Source: Streptomyces avidinii
GTDB taxonomy: Bacteria > Actinomycetota > Actinomycetes > Streptomycetales > Streptomycetaceae
Length of the DNA: 64,000 nucleotides
Direction of reading: 5' to 3'
Assembly: GCF_014650695.1 (NCBI RefSeq)
Contig: NZ_BMVL01000002.1
Span: 763,416-827,415, forward strand
Part shown: positions 17,398-24,861 of the stretch, in pieces
Numbering within the stretch: the stretch's first letter is position 1
How the letters are laid out: every line of letters starts with the position of its first letter
The notes under the pieces: model-generated
Databases searched by the model: none
Seen by the model: the letters and a program-made list of their open reading frames with translations, nothing else
Told to the model about the DNA's origin: nothing
Position numbers and translations under genes: made by a program

Positions 17398-18116
17398 AGG
17401 GCAACCCGCCGAAGAGCCGGGTGGCCGCCCTGCGCCGGCATCCGGTCCTCACGGTCGCGGCCGCCGTGCTCCTGCCGGCCCTCTCCGCCACCGGCGTGGC
17501 CGAATACACGGTCCGCGGCATCATCCGCAACCGCGTCGAGCAAGCGGCTCCGGGCCTCGGCGACGACGTGGCGGTCGGTGTCGCCGGCGGCTCGGCCCTG
17601 TGGGACCTCGCGCACGAGAACATCCACCGACTGGACATCAGCAGCGACGAGGCACGGGTCGGCCGGCTCTCCCATGTCCGCGTCCGGGCCCGGCTGGACG
17701 ACGTCCGTCTCGGCGACACGACGACCGTCGGCGGCTCCGAGGTCCGGGTGACCGTCCCGGCGCAGTCCCTCTCCGCCGCGATCCGCGACGCCGTGCCGTC
17801 CGTGGCGGTGGGCCCGGTCACCACCGACCCGGCGAAGGGCACGGTCCTCGCGGAGGTCGGCCCCGGCGGCGTCGGCCGCCTCGCGCTGCGCCCCGTACTC
17901 GCCGACGGCAGGGTCACCCTCGCCGTCGACGGACTCACCCTGTTCGGCCGCTCCGTCCCCACCGACCGTCTCGGAATCGGCGAGGGCGGCCTCGGACCGC
18001 GCTCGGGCGCACCGGAGGAGTACCCGCTCGGGCTGGCCGCCACCTCTGCGGAGGTCCGGCCGGACGGGCTGCACATCGCCCTGGCGGGCGGTCCCAGCAC
18101 GCTGTCCGACACCTGA
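17394..18116 (+). CDS. DUF2993 (LmeA-like) lipid-binding protein
   Basis: A 240-aa protein with an N-terminal membrane anchor or signal peptide (about 14-36) and an extracytoplasmic DUF2993 domain. This family includes mycobacterial LmeA, a periplasmic phospholipid-binding protein of envelope biogenesis. Features seen are repeated beta strands such as VRVRARLDDVRLG, VTLAVDGLTLFGRSVP and a Gly-rich C-terminus. The ATG overlaps the exporter's stop (ATGA) and has GAGGAGAA upstream. The coupling suggests that the exporter moves a lipid across the membrane and this protein receives or chaperones it. That partnership is inference. Confidence 0.83.
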   Translation: MKGNPPKSRVAALRRHPVLTVAAAVLLPALSATGVAEYTVRGIIRNRVEQAAPGLGDDVAVGVAGGSALWDLAHENIHRLDISSDEARVGRLSHVRVRARLDDVRLGDTTTVGGSEVRVTVPAQSLSAAIRDAVPSVAVGPVTTDPAKGTVLAEVGPGGVGRLALRPVLADGRVTLAVDGLTLFGRSVPTDRLGIGEGGLGPRSGAPEEYPLGLAATSAEVRPDGLHIALAGGPSTLSDT

Positions 18117-18141
18117 CGCCGCCCGGTCGACCGCATTCGCC

Positions 18142-18153
18142 CGGAACGTTCCG
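18142..18153. promoter_or_regulatory. Perfect 12-bp palindrome upstream of TetR gene
   Basis: CGGAACGTTCCG reads the same on both strands and lies about 90 bases before the TetR regulator at 18244. It could be its operator. Palindromes this short arise by chance in GC-rich DNA, so the call is weak. Confidence 0.35.
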
Positions 18154-18243
18154 TACCCGCCCGGTGGCCGGATCCCTGCGCATGGCCAGGGGGTTCCGGC
18201 GTCCGCACACACGGCCCCGGTTGCCGGCGGGTACGGTTCCCGC

Positions 18244-18975
18244 ATGGACGTTTCCGCAATCAGTTCGAACGACGACGAGGACATCACGCCCGCGGTGGTG
18301 ATCAAGGACATCGCGCGTCACCAGCTGGTGAAGCTGGGCGCCTCGGGGCTCTCCCTGGAGGCCGTGTCCCGTGACAGCGGTATCCCCGTCGCCGATGTCG
18401 AAGCCGTCTTCCCCCACCGCGACGATCTGCTGACCGCCCTGGTCATCGACGCCTACGACGCGTCGGCCGAGGCGATGGAGCAGGCCGACGCGGCCGCCGT
18501 CGGGGCGGGCGCGTCCGGCGGTGCCCGGCTCCTCGCGGTCACCCGCGCACTGCGGCAGTGGTCCTTCGACAACACCGCCGAGTTCACCCTGATCTACGGT
18601 TCGCCCGTGCCGGACTACCACGCCCCCCAGGACACGGTGCCGTCCGCCTCGCGCACCCCCGCGGTCCTCGCCGGCATCGTGCGCGCGGCGCTGGAGGCCG
18701 GCGAACTCGCCCCGCCGCGGCGGGCGGTGCCCGGTCCGCCGCTGCTCCTGCCGGAAGCCACGCTCCTGTTCGGCGGCGTGCCCGAGGCTCCGTTCTCGGA
18801 CATCATCGAGCGCGGCATCGTGCTGTGGAGCAACCTGATCGGCCTGCTGGTCTTCCAGGTCTTCAGCCGTACCCACGACAGCGTCCGCGACGAGGTCGCG
18901 TTCTTCGACTACGCCATCGCCGTGGCGGCCGAGAGCATCGGGCTCGAGGTCCCCCTCGCCGAGAAGACCGACTGA
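18244..18975 (+). CDS. TetR-family regulator with WHG-type C-terminal domain
   Basis: A 243-aa regulator. The N-terminal helix-turn-helix spans about 20-65 (GLSLEAVSRDSGIPVADVEAVF, then HRDDLLTALV). The C-terminal ligand domain contains the IYGSPVPDYHAP segment seen in TetR proteins with a WHG domain. The stretch SSNDDEDIT at 7-15 is an acidic, disordered start. It lies 39 bases upstream of the DUF6545-type membrane protein, so the two are likely one transcript. The ligand is unknown. Confidence 0.82.
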   Translation: MDVSAISSNDDEDITPAVVIKDIARHQLVKLGASGLSLEAVSRDSGIPVADVEAVFPHRDDLLTALVIDAYDASAEAMEQADAAAVGAGASGGARLLAVTRALRQWSFDNTAEFTLIYGSPVPDYHAPQDTVPSASRTPAVLAGIVRAALEAGELAPPRRAVPGPPLLLPEATLLFGGVPEAPFSDIIERGIVLWSNLIGLLVFQVFSRTHDSVRDEVAFFDYAIAVAAESIGLEVPLAEKTD

Positions 18976-19014
18976 ACCGTCCGCCCCCACGCGGCACCGG
19001 CAGGAATCCAGGAC

Positions 19015-20166
19015 GTGAACACCACCAGAACCCTCTGCTTCGTCATCGCGGCGCTCTCCTCGTACGCGGCGCTCGTCTACCGGCTGTGCCAGGCGCGGCG
19101 CAGCTGGAAGGACGGCGCGTACCGCACGCTGATAGCCACCCTGTTGCTCCAGTGCCTCACCTTCACCATGGGTGCCCTGGCCATGGGCGGCGGGCCCCTG
19201 CTGGGAGTCGGCAACCTCGCCGTCCTCCTCATGCACCTGTCGGCGGTCGCCTTCTGCGTCAGCGCGCAGATCATCCTGCTGCGATGGGCCGCGGCGGACG
19301 AGGTGGCCGTACGCAAGACGCGCTACTGGCTGATCACCGGCATCGCCCTCGACGTGCTGCTGGCGGCCCTCTTCTTCCTCGCCGACGGCACCGCCCGGCC
19401 GGCCTCGGACTTCGACGGCACCAGCGAGCCGCTGCTCCTCACCTATCTCCTGGCCTTCATCGTCTCCCAGGCGATTCCGTGCGTCACCATCTACCTCCAG
19501 TGCGGGCCGTACGCGCGGATGACCGACAACGCCTCGCTGCGCCAGGCCCTGCGGCTGCTCTCGGTGACCGCGGTGGTCCTCTTCCTCTACTGCCTGGCCA
19601 GGACGGTCAACATCCTCACGGCGGCGGGCGGGGTGGACATCGGAGCCTGGAAGGTCGCCGCCTCGGTCTTCAGCGCCGCGGGGATCGTCATGCTCTCGCT
19701 GAGCCTGACCAACTCCTCGTGGGGCCCCGGGGCGACCCGGCTCCTGGAGTGGGCGCGCACGTACCGGTCGTACCGGGCGCTCTACCCGCTCTGGCGGGAC
19801 CTGTACGAATCCTCCCCGGACATCGCCCTGGAGCCGCCCGGCGCGTCGGTCTCCGACCTCGACTACCGGCTGCACCGCCGGGTCGTCGAAATACGGGACG
19901 GATGGCGGGACTTGCGTCCGTACATCGACCGCACCACCAACGGGGGGTGCGATCCGGACAAGGAGGCGAGCGCGGAACTGCGGCAGGCGTTCACCGAAGC
20001 GGCACAGATCAAGCAGGCCTTGCAGGCAAAACTGACCGACACCGTCCCCCAGGACAACAAGGACGCCGGCGATTTCGACGACCGCGACACGAACAACTTC
20101 GCGGCAGAGCTCGCATGGCTCACCAAAGTGGCAGCCGCCTACAGTAAGCTCGGCAAGGCGAGTTGA
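19015..20166 (+). CDS. Seven-helix membrane protein, MAB_1171c/DUF6545 type
   Basis: A 383-aa protein with seven predicted membrane helices (near 6-24, 36-58, 64-90, 104-123, 139-162, 180-200, 212-232) and a cytoplasmic C-terminal domain. That domain has the family hallmark YRALYPLWRDLYESSPDIAL (253-272) and LDYRLHRRVVEIRDGWRDL (282-300). These proteins are annotated only as putative transporters. In my recollection their genes often occur with XRE and ImmA/IrrE genes, as here. The GTG at 19015 has a weak AGGA site. A strong hairpin follows the stop codon. Confidence 0.83.
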   Translation: MNTTRTLCFVIAALSSYAALVYRLCQARRSWKDGAYRTLIATLLLQCLTFTMGALAMGGGPLLGVGNLAVLLMHLSAVAFCVSAQIILLRWAAADEVAVRKTRYWLITGIALDVLLAALFFLADGTARPASDFDGTSEPLLLTYLLAFIVSQAIPCVTIYLQCGPYARMTDNASLRQALRLLSVTAVVLFLYCLARTVNILTAAGGVDIGAWKVAASVFSAAGIVMLSLSLTNSSWGPGATRLLEWARTYRSYRALYPLWRDLYESSPDIALEPPGASVSDLDYRLHRRVVEIRDGWRDLRPYIDRTTNGGCDPDKEASAELRQAFTEAAQIKQALQAKLTDTVPQDNKDAGDFDDRDTNNFAAELAWLTKVAAAYSKLGKAS

Positions 20167-20171
20167 GAACT

Positions 20172-20207
20172 CCCGCCCGGTTTGCATCCCCCGTCAAACC
20201 GGGCGGG
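20172..20207. terminator. First of three tandem hairpins
   Basis: Arms CCCGCCCGGTTTG (20172-20184) and CAAACCGGGCGGG (20195-20207) pair perfectly over 13 bp around a 10-base loop containing TCCCCCG. It begins five bases after the stop of the membrane protein gene and should terminate it. Confidence 0.85.
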
Positions 20208-20257
20208 TATCCCCGTTTCCCCCGTTGTTGCTTGCGGCCGGACGGGTGGCTCCCGCC

Positions 20258-20298
20258 CGGACTGGCCCGGCCCATCCCCCGAGGGCCGGGCCAGTCCG
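20258..20298. terminator. Second tandem hairpin
   Basis: Arms of 16 bp (20258-20273, CGGACTGGCCCGGCCC, and its exact complement 20283-20298) enclose a nine-base loop, again with TCCCCCG. It is too far from the previous stop to be needed for termination and may act as a backup or have another role. Confidence 0.8.
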
Positions 20299-20313
20299 AT
20301 GTCACCGGCAACC

Positions 20314-20340
20314 AACTTGGCGTCCCCCGTGAGCCAAGTT
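20314..20340. terminator. Third, shorter tandem hairpin
   Basis: Arms AACTTGGC (20314-20321) and GCCAAGTT (20333-20340) pair over 8 bp around an 11-base loop with TCCCCCG. Its last base is shared with an operator-like palindrome, placing it at the edge of the XRE promoter region. Confidence 0.6.
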
Positions 20341-20435
20341 AGCTGCCAGCTATCGGCCGGACCCCACGGTGGCCGAGTCCTGGTCAATTGTCAACTGGCC
20401 GCTAATCTGTGAAACTGGCGTATAGCTGAGAGCTA
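20340..20435. promoter_or_regulatory. Paired TAGCT-N3-AGCTA operators before the XRE gene
   Basis: The same inverted repeat occurs twice: TAGCTGCCAGCTA at 20340-20352 and TAGCTGAGAGCTA at 20423-20435, with centres 83 bases apart. The second lies 32 bases before the XRE start. An A/T-richer segment between them could hold the promoter. This is the layout expected for autorepression by the HTH protein encoded next. Confidence 0.65.
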
Positions 20436-20466
20436 AACCGAGGAGGGGACGGGAGGAAGGTTCACC

Positions 20467-20931
20467 ATGACCGGGACCGACAAGGGCACCGAGAGCGGGA
20501 GTGACGAACGTCCCCTGCTCGCGAAGCGCCTCGACGACCTGTTCAAGACGGTCCGCCCCAAGGGCAAGCACTGGACCAACGCCGAGGTCGCCGACGAGCT
20601 GAAGCGCGCCAACCCCGAGCTCAAGGTCGGGGGCGTGTACCTGTCGCAGTTGCGCACGGGGAAGCGCGCCAACCCGTCACCGGACCTGCTCTCCGCCCTG
20701 GCCCGCTTCTTCGGCGTCTCGGTCGCCTACTTCTTCGACGACAAGGTCGCCGAGTCCGTGCTCGGGGAGCTCGCCGCCATCGAGGCGTTGCGGCAGTCCG
20801 GGGTCCGCGCCGTCGCGATGCGGGCGGCCGGGATGAAGAAGGAGAACCTCCAGGCCATCACGGCCATCATGGACCAGTACCGGCAGATGCAGGGCCTGCC
20901 GCCCGTCGCCGACCCCTCCGAGTCGGGATGA
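20467..20931 (+). CDS. XRE-family regulator resembling EspR
   Basis: A 154-aa DNA-binding protein. The helix-turn-helix lies at about 17-80: HWTNAEVADELKRANPELKVGGVYLSQLRTGKRANPSPDLL in pieces, followed by ARFFGVSVAYFFDD. The spacing and the YLSQLRTGKR/NPS motif resemble mycobacterial EspR and related actinobacterial regulators. The C-terminal 50 residues are helical (dimerisation or partner binding). It has a strong AGGAAGG ribosome site. The stop overlaps the ATG of an ImmA/IrrE-type peptidase gene, so the protein is probably that protease's partner or substrate and represses its own operon through the palindromes upstream. Confidence 0.85.
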   Translation: MTGTDKGTESGSDERPLLAKRLDDLFKTVRPKGKHWTNAEVADELKRANPELKVGGVYLSQLRTGKRANPSPDLLSALARFFGVSVAYFFDDKVAESVLGELAAIEALRQSGVRAVAMRAAGMKKENLQAITAIMDQYRQMQGLPPVADPSESG

Positions 20932-21506
20932 GGGGCGCCCGGAAGGAACGGTCGGCCGACCACGACCGCCGCAGCCGGCTCAAGAAGCTCCGCAAGGCCG
21001 GCGCGCAGCGGATCGCCGAGCTCGGCCTGCCGCAGGTGACCGACGTGGCCGAGCTGTGCCGCCACCTCGGTGAGGCGCGCGACCGTCCGATCACGCTGGT
21101 CCCGATGCAGATGCCCTCGTCCCATCCGTGCGGCATGTGGGTCGCCGCACGCGACGAGGACCTCATCTTCTACGACGCCAACACCACCGGCGCGCATCAG
21201 GAGCACATCATCTTGCACGAGCTGGGCCACATCATCTGCTGCCACCGCGGCGCAGGCGGGCTGGACGAGGCGGCCGCGCGCCTGCTCTTCCCCAACCTCG
21301 ACCCCGAACTCGTACGCGACATGCTCCTGCGCGCGACCTACGACGACGTCCAGGAGCAGGAGGCGGAGATCATCGCCTATCTCCTGTCCCAGCGGATGGG
21401 AGACGCCGAGCAGCGGCACCCCGCGGAGACGGCCGCGGAGCCCGGCGAGGACGGCAATCCCGCCCGGAGCGCCACGCTGAGCCGCATCGAACGGACCCTG
21501 ATCTGA
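20928..21506 (+). CDS. ImmA/IrrE-family metallopeptidase
   Basis: A 192-aa protein with the zinc-peptidase motif HELGH at 97-101 and a downstream acidic helix (VQEQEAEIIAYLLSQ, about 138-152) that supplies the third ligand. The family includes ImmA, which cleaves the phage/ICE repressor ImmR, and IrrE, which cleaves the DdrO repressor after DNA damage. Overlap with the XRE gene (ATGA) strongly suggests that this peptidase cleaves or modulates that regulator. The C-terminal 40 residues are polar and unrelated. It ends 16 bases from the converging KS-ACP-AONS gene. Confidence 0.85.
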   Translation: MRGARKERSADHDRRSRLKKLRKAGAQRIAELGLPQVTDVAELCRHLGEARDRPITLVPMQMPSSHPCGMWVAARDEDLIFYDANTTGAHQEHIILHELGHIICCHRGAGGLDEAAARLLFPNLDPELVRDMLLRATYDDVQEQEAEIIAYLLSQRMGDAEQRHPAETAAEPGEDGNPARSATLSRIERTLI

Positions 21507-21522
21507 CGTGGACGTGGACCTC

Positions 21523-24500
21523 TTAGGAGGCGGACACCTCCTCGGCCAGGATCGACACGGCCCGTCGGAGGTCGTCCTCGCAGTGCTCGCTGGTGACGAA
21601 GAAGCGCAGCCGTGTCAGCCCCTCCGCCACCGCGGGGTGGAAGATGGGGTCGGCAATCACTCCCCGCGCGAACAGCGCGTCCGCGACCCGCAGGGTCCTC
21701 GCCGAGTCGCCGAGGATGCAGGGCACGATCGGGGTGTCGGCGCTGGCGCCCGTCGCGAGACCGGCTTCGGCGGCGAGGCCGAGGAAGAGCTCGGAGTTGC
21801 GCCTGAGCGCGCGCACCCGCTGCGGCTCCGCGGTGAGCAGCTCGGTGGCGGCCAGCGCCGCGGCCGCGTTGGCCGGGGTCAGACCGACGCTGTAGACGAA
21901 GCCGGGCAGGGTGTGCCGCAGCCAGCGCACCATCCGCGCCGAGCCACCGAGGTAGCCGCCGCAGCTGGCGAAGGCCTTGGAGAGGGTGCCCATCCACAGG
22001 TCCACGTCGGACCGCTCGACGCCGAAGAACTCACCGACGCCCCGCCCGCGTTCGCCCACGGTGCCGATGCTGTGCGCCTCGTCGACCAGCAGCAGGGCGC
22101 CGTAGCGCTTCTTCAGCTCGATCACGGCGGGCAGCTCGACGAGGTCGCCGTCCATGCTGTAGGCGCCCTCGACGGCGATCAGTACCCGCCGGAACCGGGA
22201 CCTGTTGATCCGCAGCATGTGCTCAAGCTGCCCCATGTCGTTGTGGGCGAAGGGGCGTCGGGCCGCACCGGACAGGGCGCAGCCCTGGAGGATGCTGTCG
22301 TGGGCCAGGGAGTCGTGCAGGACGAGGTCGCCCGCGCCGACGAGGTGTCCGATCGCGGTGACGTTGGTGGCATGGCCGCTCACCAGGGTCAGGCAGTCCC
22401 CCACGCCGAGGAACTGCGCCAGTGCCCGCTCAAGTTCGACGGTGAGCTCCCGTTCGCCGGAGAGGACCCGGCTCGCCGAGACCGAGGTTCCGTATCGGTC
22501 CACCGCTCTGTGGACGGCTTCGTTGACCGCCGGATGGCCCGAGAGCCCGAGGTAGTTGTAGCTGCCGAAGGACAGGCAGGCGCGGCCGCCGATGACGGTC
22601 GTGTCGCGGATGTTGCCCTCGTGGACCCGGAAGTACGGGTTCTGCGCGCCGCTGTCGGTGATCCAGCCCAGGCGCTGCTCCAGCTCGCCCACCTCGGGAA
22701 ACGCGTCGACACTGGCCGTCCCCGCGTCCCATTCGGCGATCGGCGGGCGGACGGCCGGTTCGGTGGGGGCCACTGTCCGCGGCCGGTCCGGATCGAGCGC
22801 TTCGATCAGCCGGCCGACGGTGAGTTCGCGGGAGAACAGTTCCCCGGCCCGGGCGCCGGGTATCCGCTTGCCGATGTTGACCTCGAGCTCCTGGAGCATC
22901 AGGGAGTCGAAGCCGAGGTCGTCCACCAGGAGCATCTGCTCGCTCAGCTCGGAGAGCGGGAAGACACCGGTCCGGGAGACCTCTTCGAGCACGACGGGGG
23001 CTACGGATACGGCGGGTGCGGACGCGCCGTCGGGCCGCGGCACGGCGGGTGCCGCAACGGCCTCGTGGGCGGGGAGGTCGCGCGCCGAGTCGTCGACGAC
23101 CCAGTGGCGGCGCGGTGCGAGCGGACTCGGCGGCAGGGTGCACGGGGGCGTCCGCAGCGTCGCGGGCCGGGGCACCGGGCCGGTGCCGGGATGCGCCGCG
23201 AGCCCTTCGGTACGGCCCGCCGCGGTCAGCCGGGCGATGGCGTCGGCCGTGTCCCGCGCCACGACGCGGAGGTGTTCCGTGAGGGGCGCGCGGCGGGCGA
23301 GCGTATCGGCCACCGCGGCCAGCCGGGGCCGGTCCGCGGCGAGGGTCTCCGCCAACTCCCGTGCGTAGCGGGCCAGTCCGGTCCGGTCGCGCGCGCTGAG
23401 GAGGAGTACCTGCGGCCCGTCCTCGGGTGCGGCGGGGGCCGCCGGGGCCGTGGTGCACTCCTCGACCACCAGGTGGACACCGGTGCCACCGAAGCCGAAG
23501 GCGCTCACGCCGGCGCGGCGGGGCCCTCCGCGCTCCGGCCACGGGGTCGGCGCCGTCGGGACGGTCAGGCGGGCGGCGTCGAGCGCGGAGCGGTCGGACA
23601 GACCGCCCTCGCTCTGCGGCTGCGGGGGTATCACGCCCCGTTGCACGGCCAGGACCGATTTGATGAGCCCGGCGATCCCCGCGGAGTTCAGCGAGTGCCC
23701 GACCACCGCCTTCACGGCGCCGAGGTAGGCGGGTTCGGCCGCCTCACCGCGCAGTTCGCGCAGGACCCCGAGCTCGACGGGGTCGCCGACCGTGGTCCCG
23801 GTGCCGTGCGCCTCCAGGTAGCCCACCGCGTCCGGGGCCAGGCCCGCGTCGCGGTAGGCCCGGCGCAGCGTACGGAGCTGGCCGGCCGCCTGGGGGTGCA
23901 TCCCGCCCTGCACGGTCCCGTCGTTGGCCGTTCCGACGCCCCGGATCACCGCGTAGACCCGGTCGCCGGCCGCCAGCGCGTCGGCCAGGGGCCGCAGCAC
24001 CAGGACCCCGGCGCCCTCGCCGAGGACGAAGCCGTCGGCCTCCGCACCGAAGGGCAGGCAGCGGCCGCTGCGCGAGATGGCGCCGATCCGGCAGAGCCCC
24101 ACCAGCAGGTCGGGGGTGAGGACCAGTTGGGCACCGCCGGCGAGGGCGATGCGGGAGCGGCCCGCACGCAGTGCGTGCACGGCGTTCGCCACGGCCATGA
24201 GTCCGCCCGAGCAGGCGGAGTCCAGCGCGTAGCTCTCGCCGTGCAGGTCGAAGACCGAGCTGATCGTGTTCGGCCCCATGTTGAGCAGCAGCCCGGCCAC
24301 CGAGGTGCCGTTGAGCCCGTCGACCCCCCGGACCGTCTCCAGCAGGCGGGGGTGGGCGGCCCGCGCCCCGAACTCGCCCCCGGCCAGCTGGCGCATCCGG
24401 ATCTGCATGGTGCTGAGTTCGCGGTAGCCGCCCTCGGTGAGCGCCGTGATCACCGAGGTCTCCTCGCGGTCGAAGCCGTCGGCTTCCCACCCCGCGTCCT

Positions 24501-24861
24501 GGATCGCCTCACGGGCGAGGTCGATCAGCAGCCGGGCCTGCGGGTCCATCGCCCGGGCCCGGCGCGGCGGGATGCCGTAGTGCGCCGCGTCGAAGTGGCC
24601 CACGTCCGGCAGCAGCGCCATGGTGTCCGTGTACGCCGAGGAAGTGTCACGGAAGTCGTCGCTGAGGAAGGACGCGGTGCGCCACCGCGAGTCCGGGATC
24701 CTCGAGAACTGCGCCTGCGGGGCCGTCAGGAGCCGCCAGTACTGATTCACATCGCGCGCCCCCGGGAACCGGCACGCCATCCCCACGACGGCGATGTCCG
24801 CGCGCCGCGTTCCCGTCGGGTCCTCTATGTGGTCCATCCCTGTCCTGTCGCCCAAGGTCAT
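21523..24861 (-). CDS. Ketosynthase-ACP-alpha-oxoamine synthase fusion
   Basis: An 1112-aa three-part enzyme. The ketosynthase (about 20-470) keeps the condensing triad Cys217 (DSACSGG), His352 (EAHGTGTT) and His389 (VGHSLN). A Pro/Ala linker leads to an acyl carrier domain (about 625-690) with phosphopantetheine Ser653 (LGFDSLML). The C-terminal alpha-oxoamine synthase (about 735-1112) has the PLP lysine Lys962 (TLSKAFASCGG) and the VDEAHSIG aspartate motif. There is no acyltransferase, so malonyl must be loaded in trans. The expected chemistry is one chain extension, then decarboxylative condensation with an amino acid, releasing an alpha-aminoketone. Start 24861 overlaps the upstream stop (ATGA); ATG 24837 is an alternative. 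Confidence 0.9.
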   Translation of the reverse strand: MTLGDRTGMDHIEDPTGTRRADIAVVGMACRFPGARDVNQYWRLLTAPQAQFSRIPDSRWRTASFLSDDFRDTSSAYTDTMALLPDVGHFDAAHYGIPPRRARAMDPQARLLIDLAREAIQDAGWEADGFDREETSVITALTEGGYRELSTMQIRMRQLAGGEFGARAAHPRLLETVRGVDGLNGTSVAGLLLNMGPNTISSVFDLHGESYALDSACSGGLMAVANAVHALRAGRSRIALAGGAQLVLTPDLLVGLCRIGAISRSGRCLPFGAEADGFVLGEGAGVLVLRPLADALAAGDRVYAVIRGVGTANDGTVQGGMHPQAAGQLRTLRRAYRDAGLAPDAVGYLEAHGTGTTVGDPVELGVLRELRGEAAEPAYLGAVKAVVGHSLNSAGIAGLIKSVLAVQRGVIPPQPQSEGGLSDRSALDAARLTVPTAPTPWPERGGPRRAGVSAFGFGGTGVHLVVEECTTAPAAPAAPEDGPQVLLLSARDRTGLARYARELAETLAADRPRLAAVADTLARRAPLTEHLRVVARDTADAIARLTAAGRTEGLAAHPGTGPVPRPATLRTPPCTLPPSPLAPRRHWVVDDSARDLPAHEAVAAPAVPRPDGASAPAVSVAPVVLEEVSRTGVFPLSELSEQMLLVDDLGFDSLMLQELEVNIGKRIPGARAGELFSRELTVGRLIEALDPDRPRTVAPTEPAVRPPIAEWDAGTASVDAFPEVGELEQRLGWITDSGAQNPYFRVHEGNIRDTTVIGGRACLSFGSYNYLGLSGHPAVNEAVHRAVDRYGTSVSASRVLSGERELTVELERALAQFLGVGDCLTLVSGHATNVTAIGHLVGAGDLVLHDSLAHDSILQGCALSGAARRPFAHNDMGQLEHMLRINRSRFRRVLIAVEGAYSMDGDLVELPAVIELKKRYGALLLVDEAHSIGTVGERGRGVGEFFGVERSDVDLWMGTLSKAFASCGGYLGGSARMVRWLRHTLPGFVYSVGLTPANAAAALAATELLTAEPQRVRALRRNSELFLGLAAEAGLATGASADTPIVPCILGDSARTLRVADALFARGVIADPIFHPAVAEGLTRLRFFVTSEHCEDDLRRAVSILAEEVSAS

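Noticed and set aside
18142..18153. SOS/LexA box
   Set aside because: The palindrome CGGAACGTTCCG lacks the actinobacterial GAAC-N4-GTTC spacing; here GAAC and GTTC abut.
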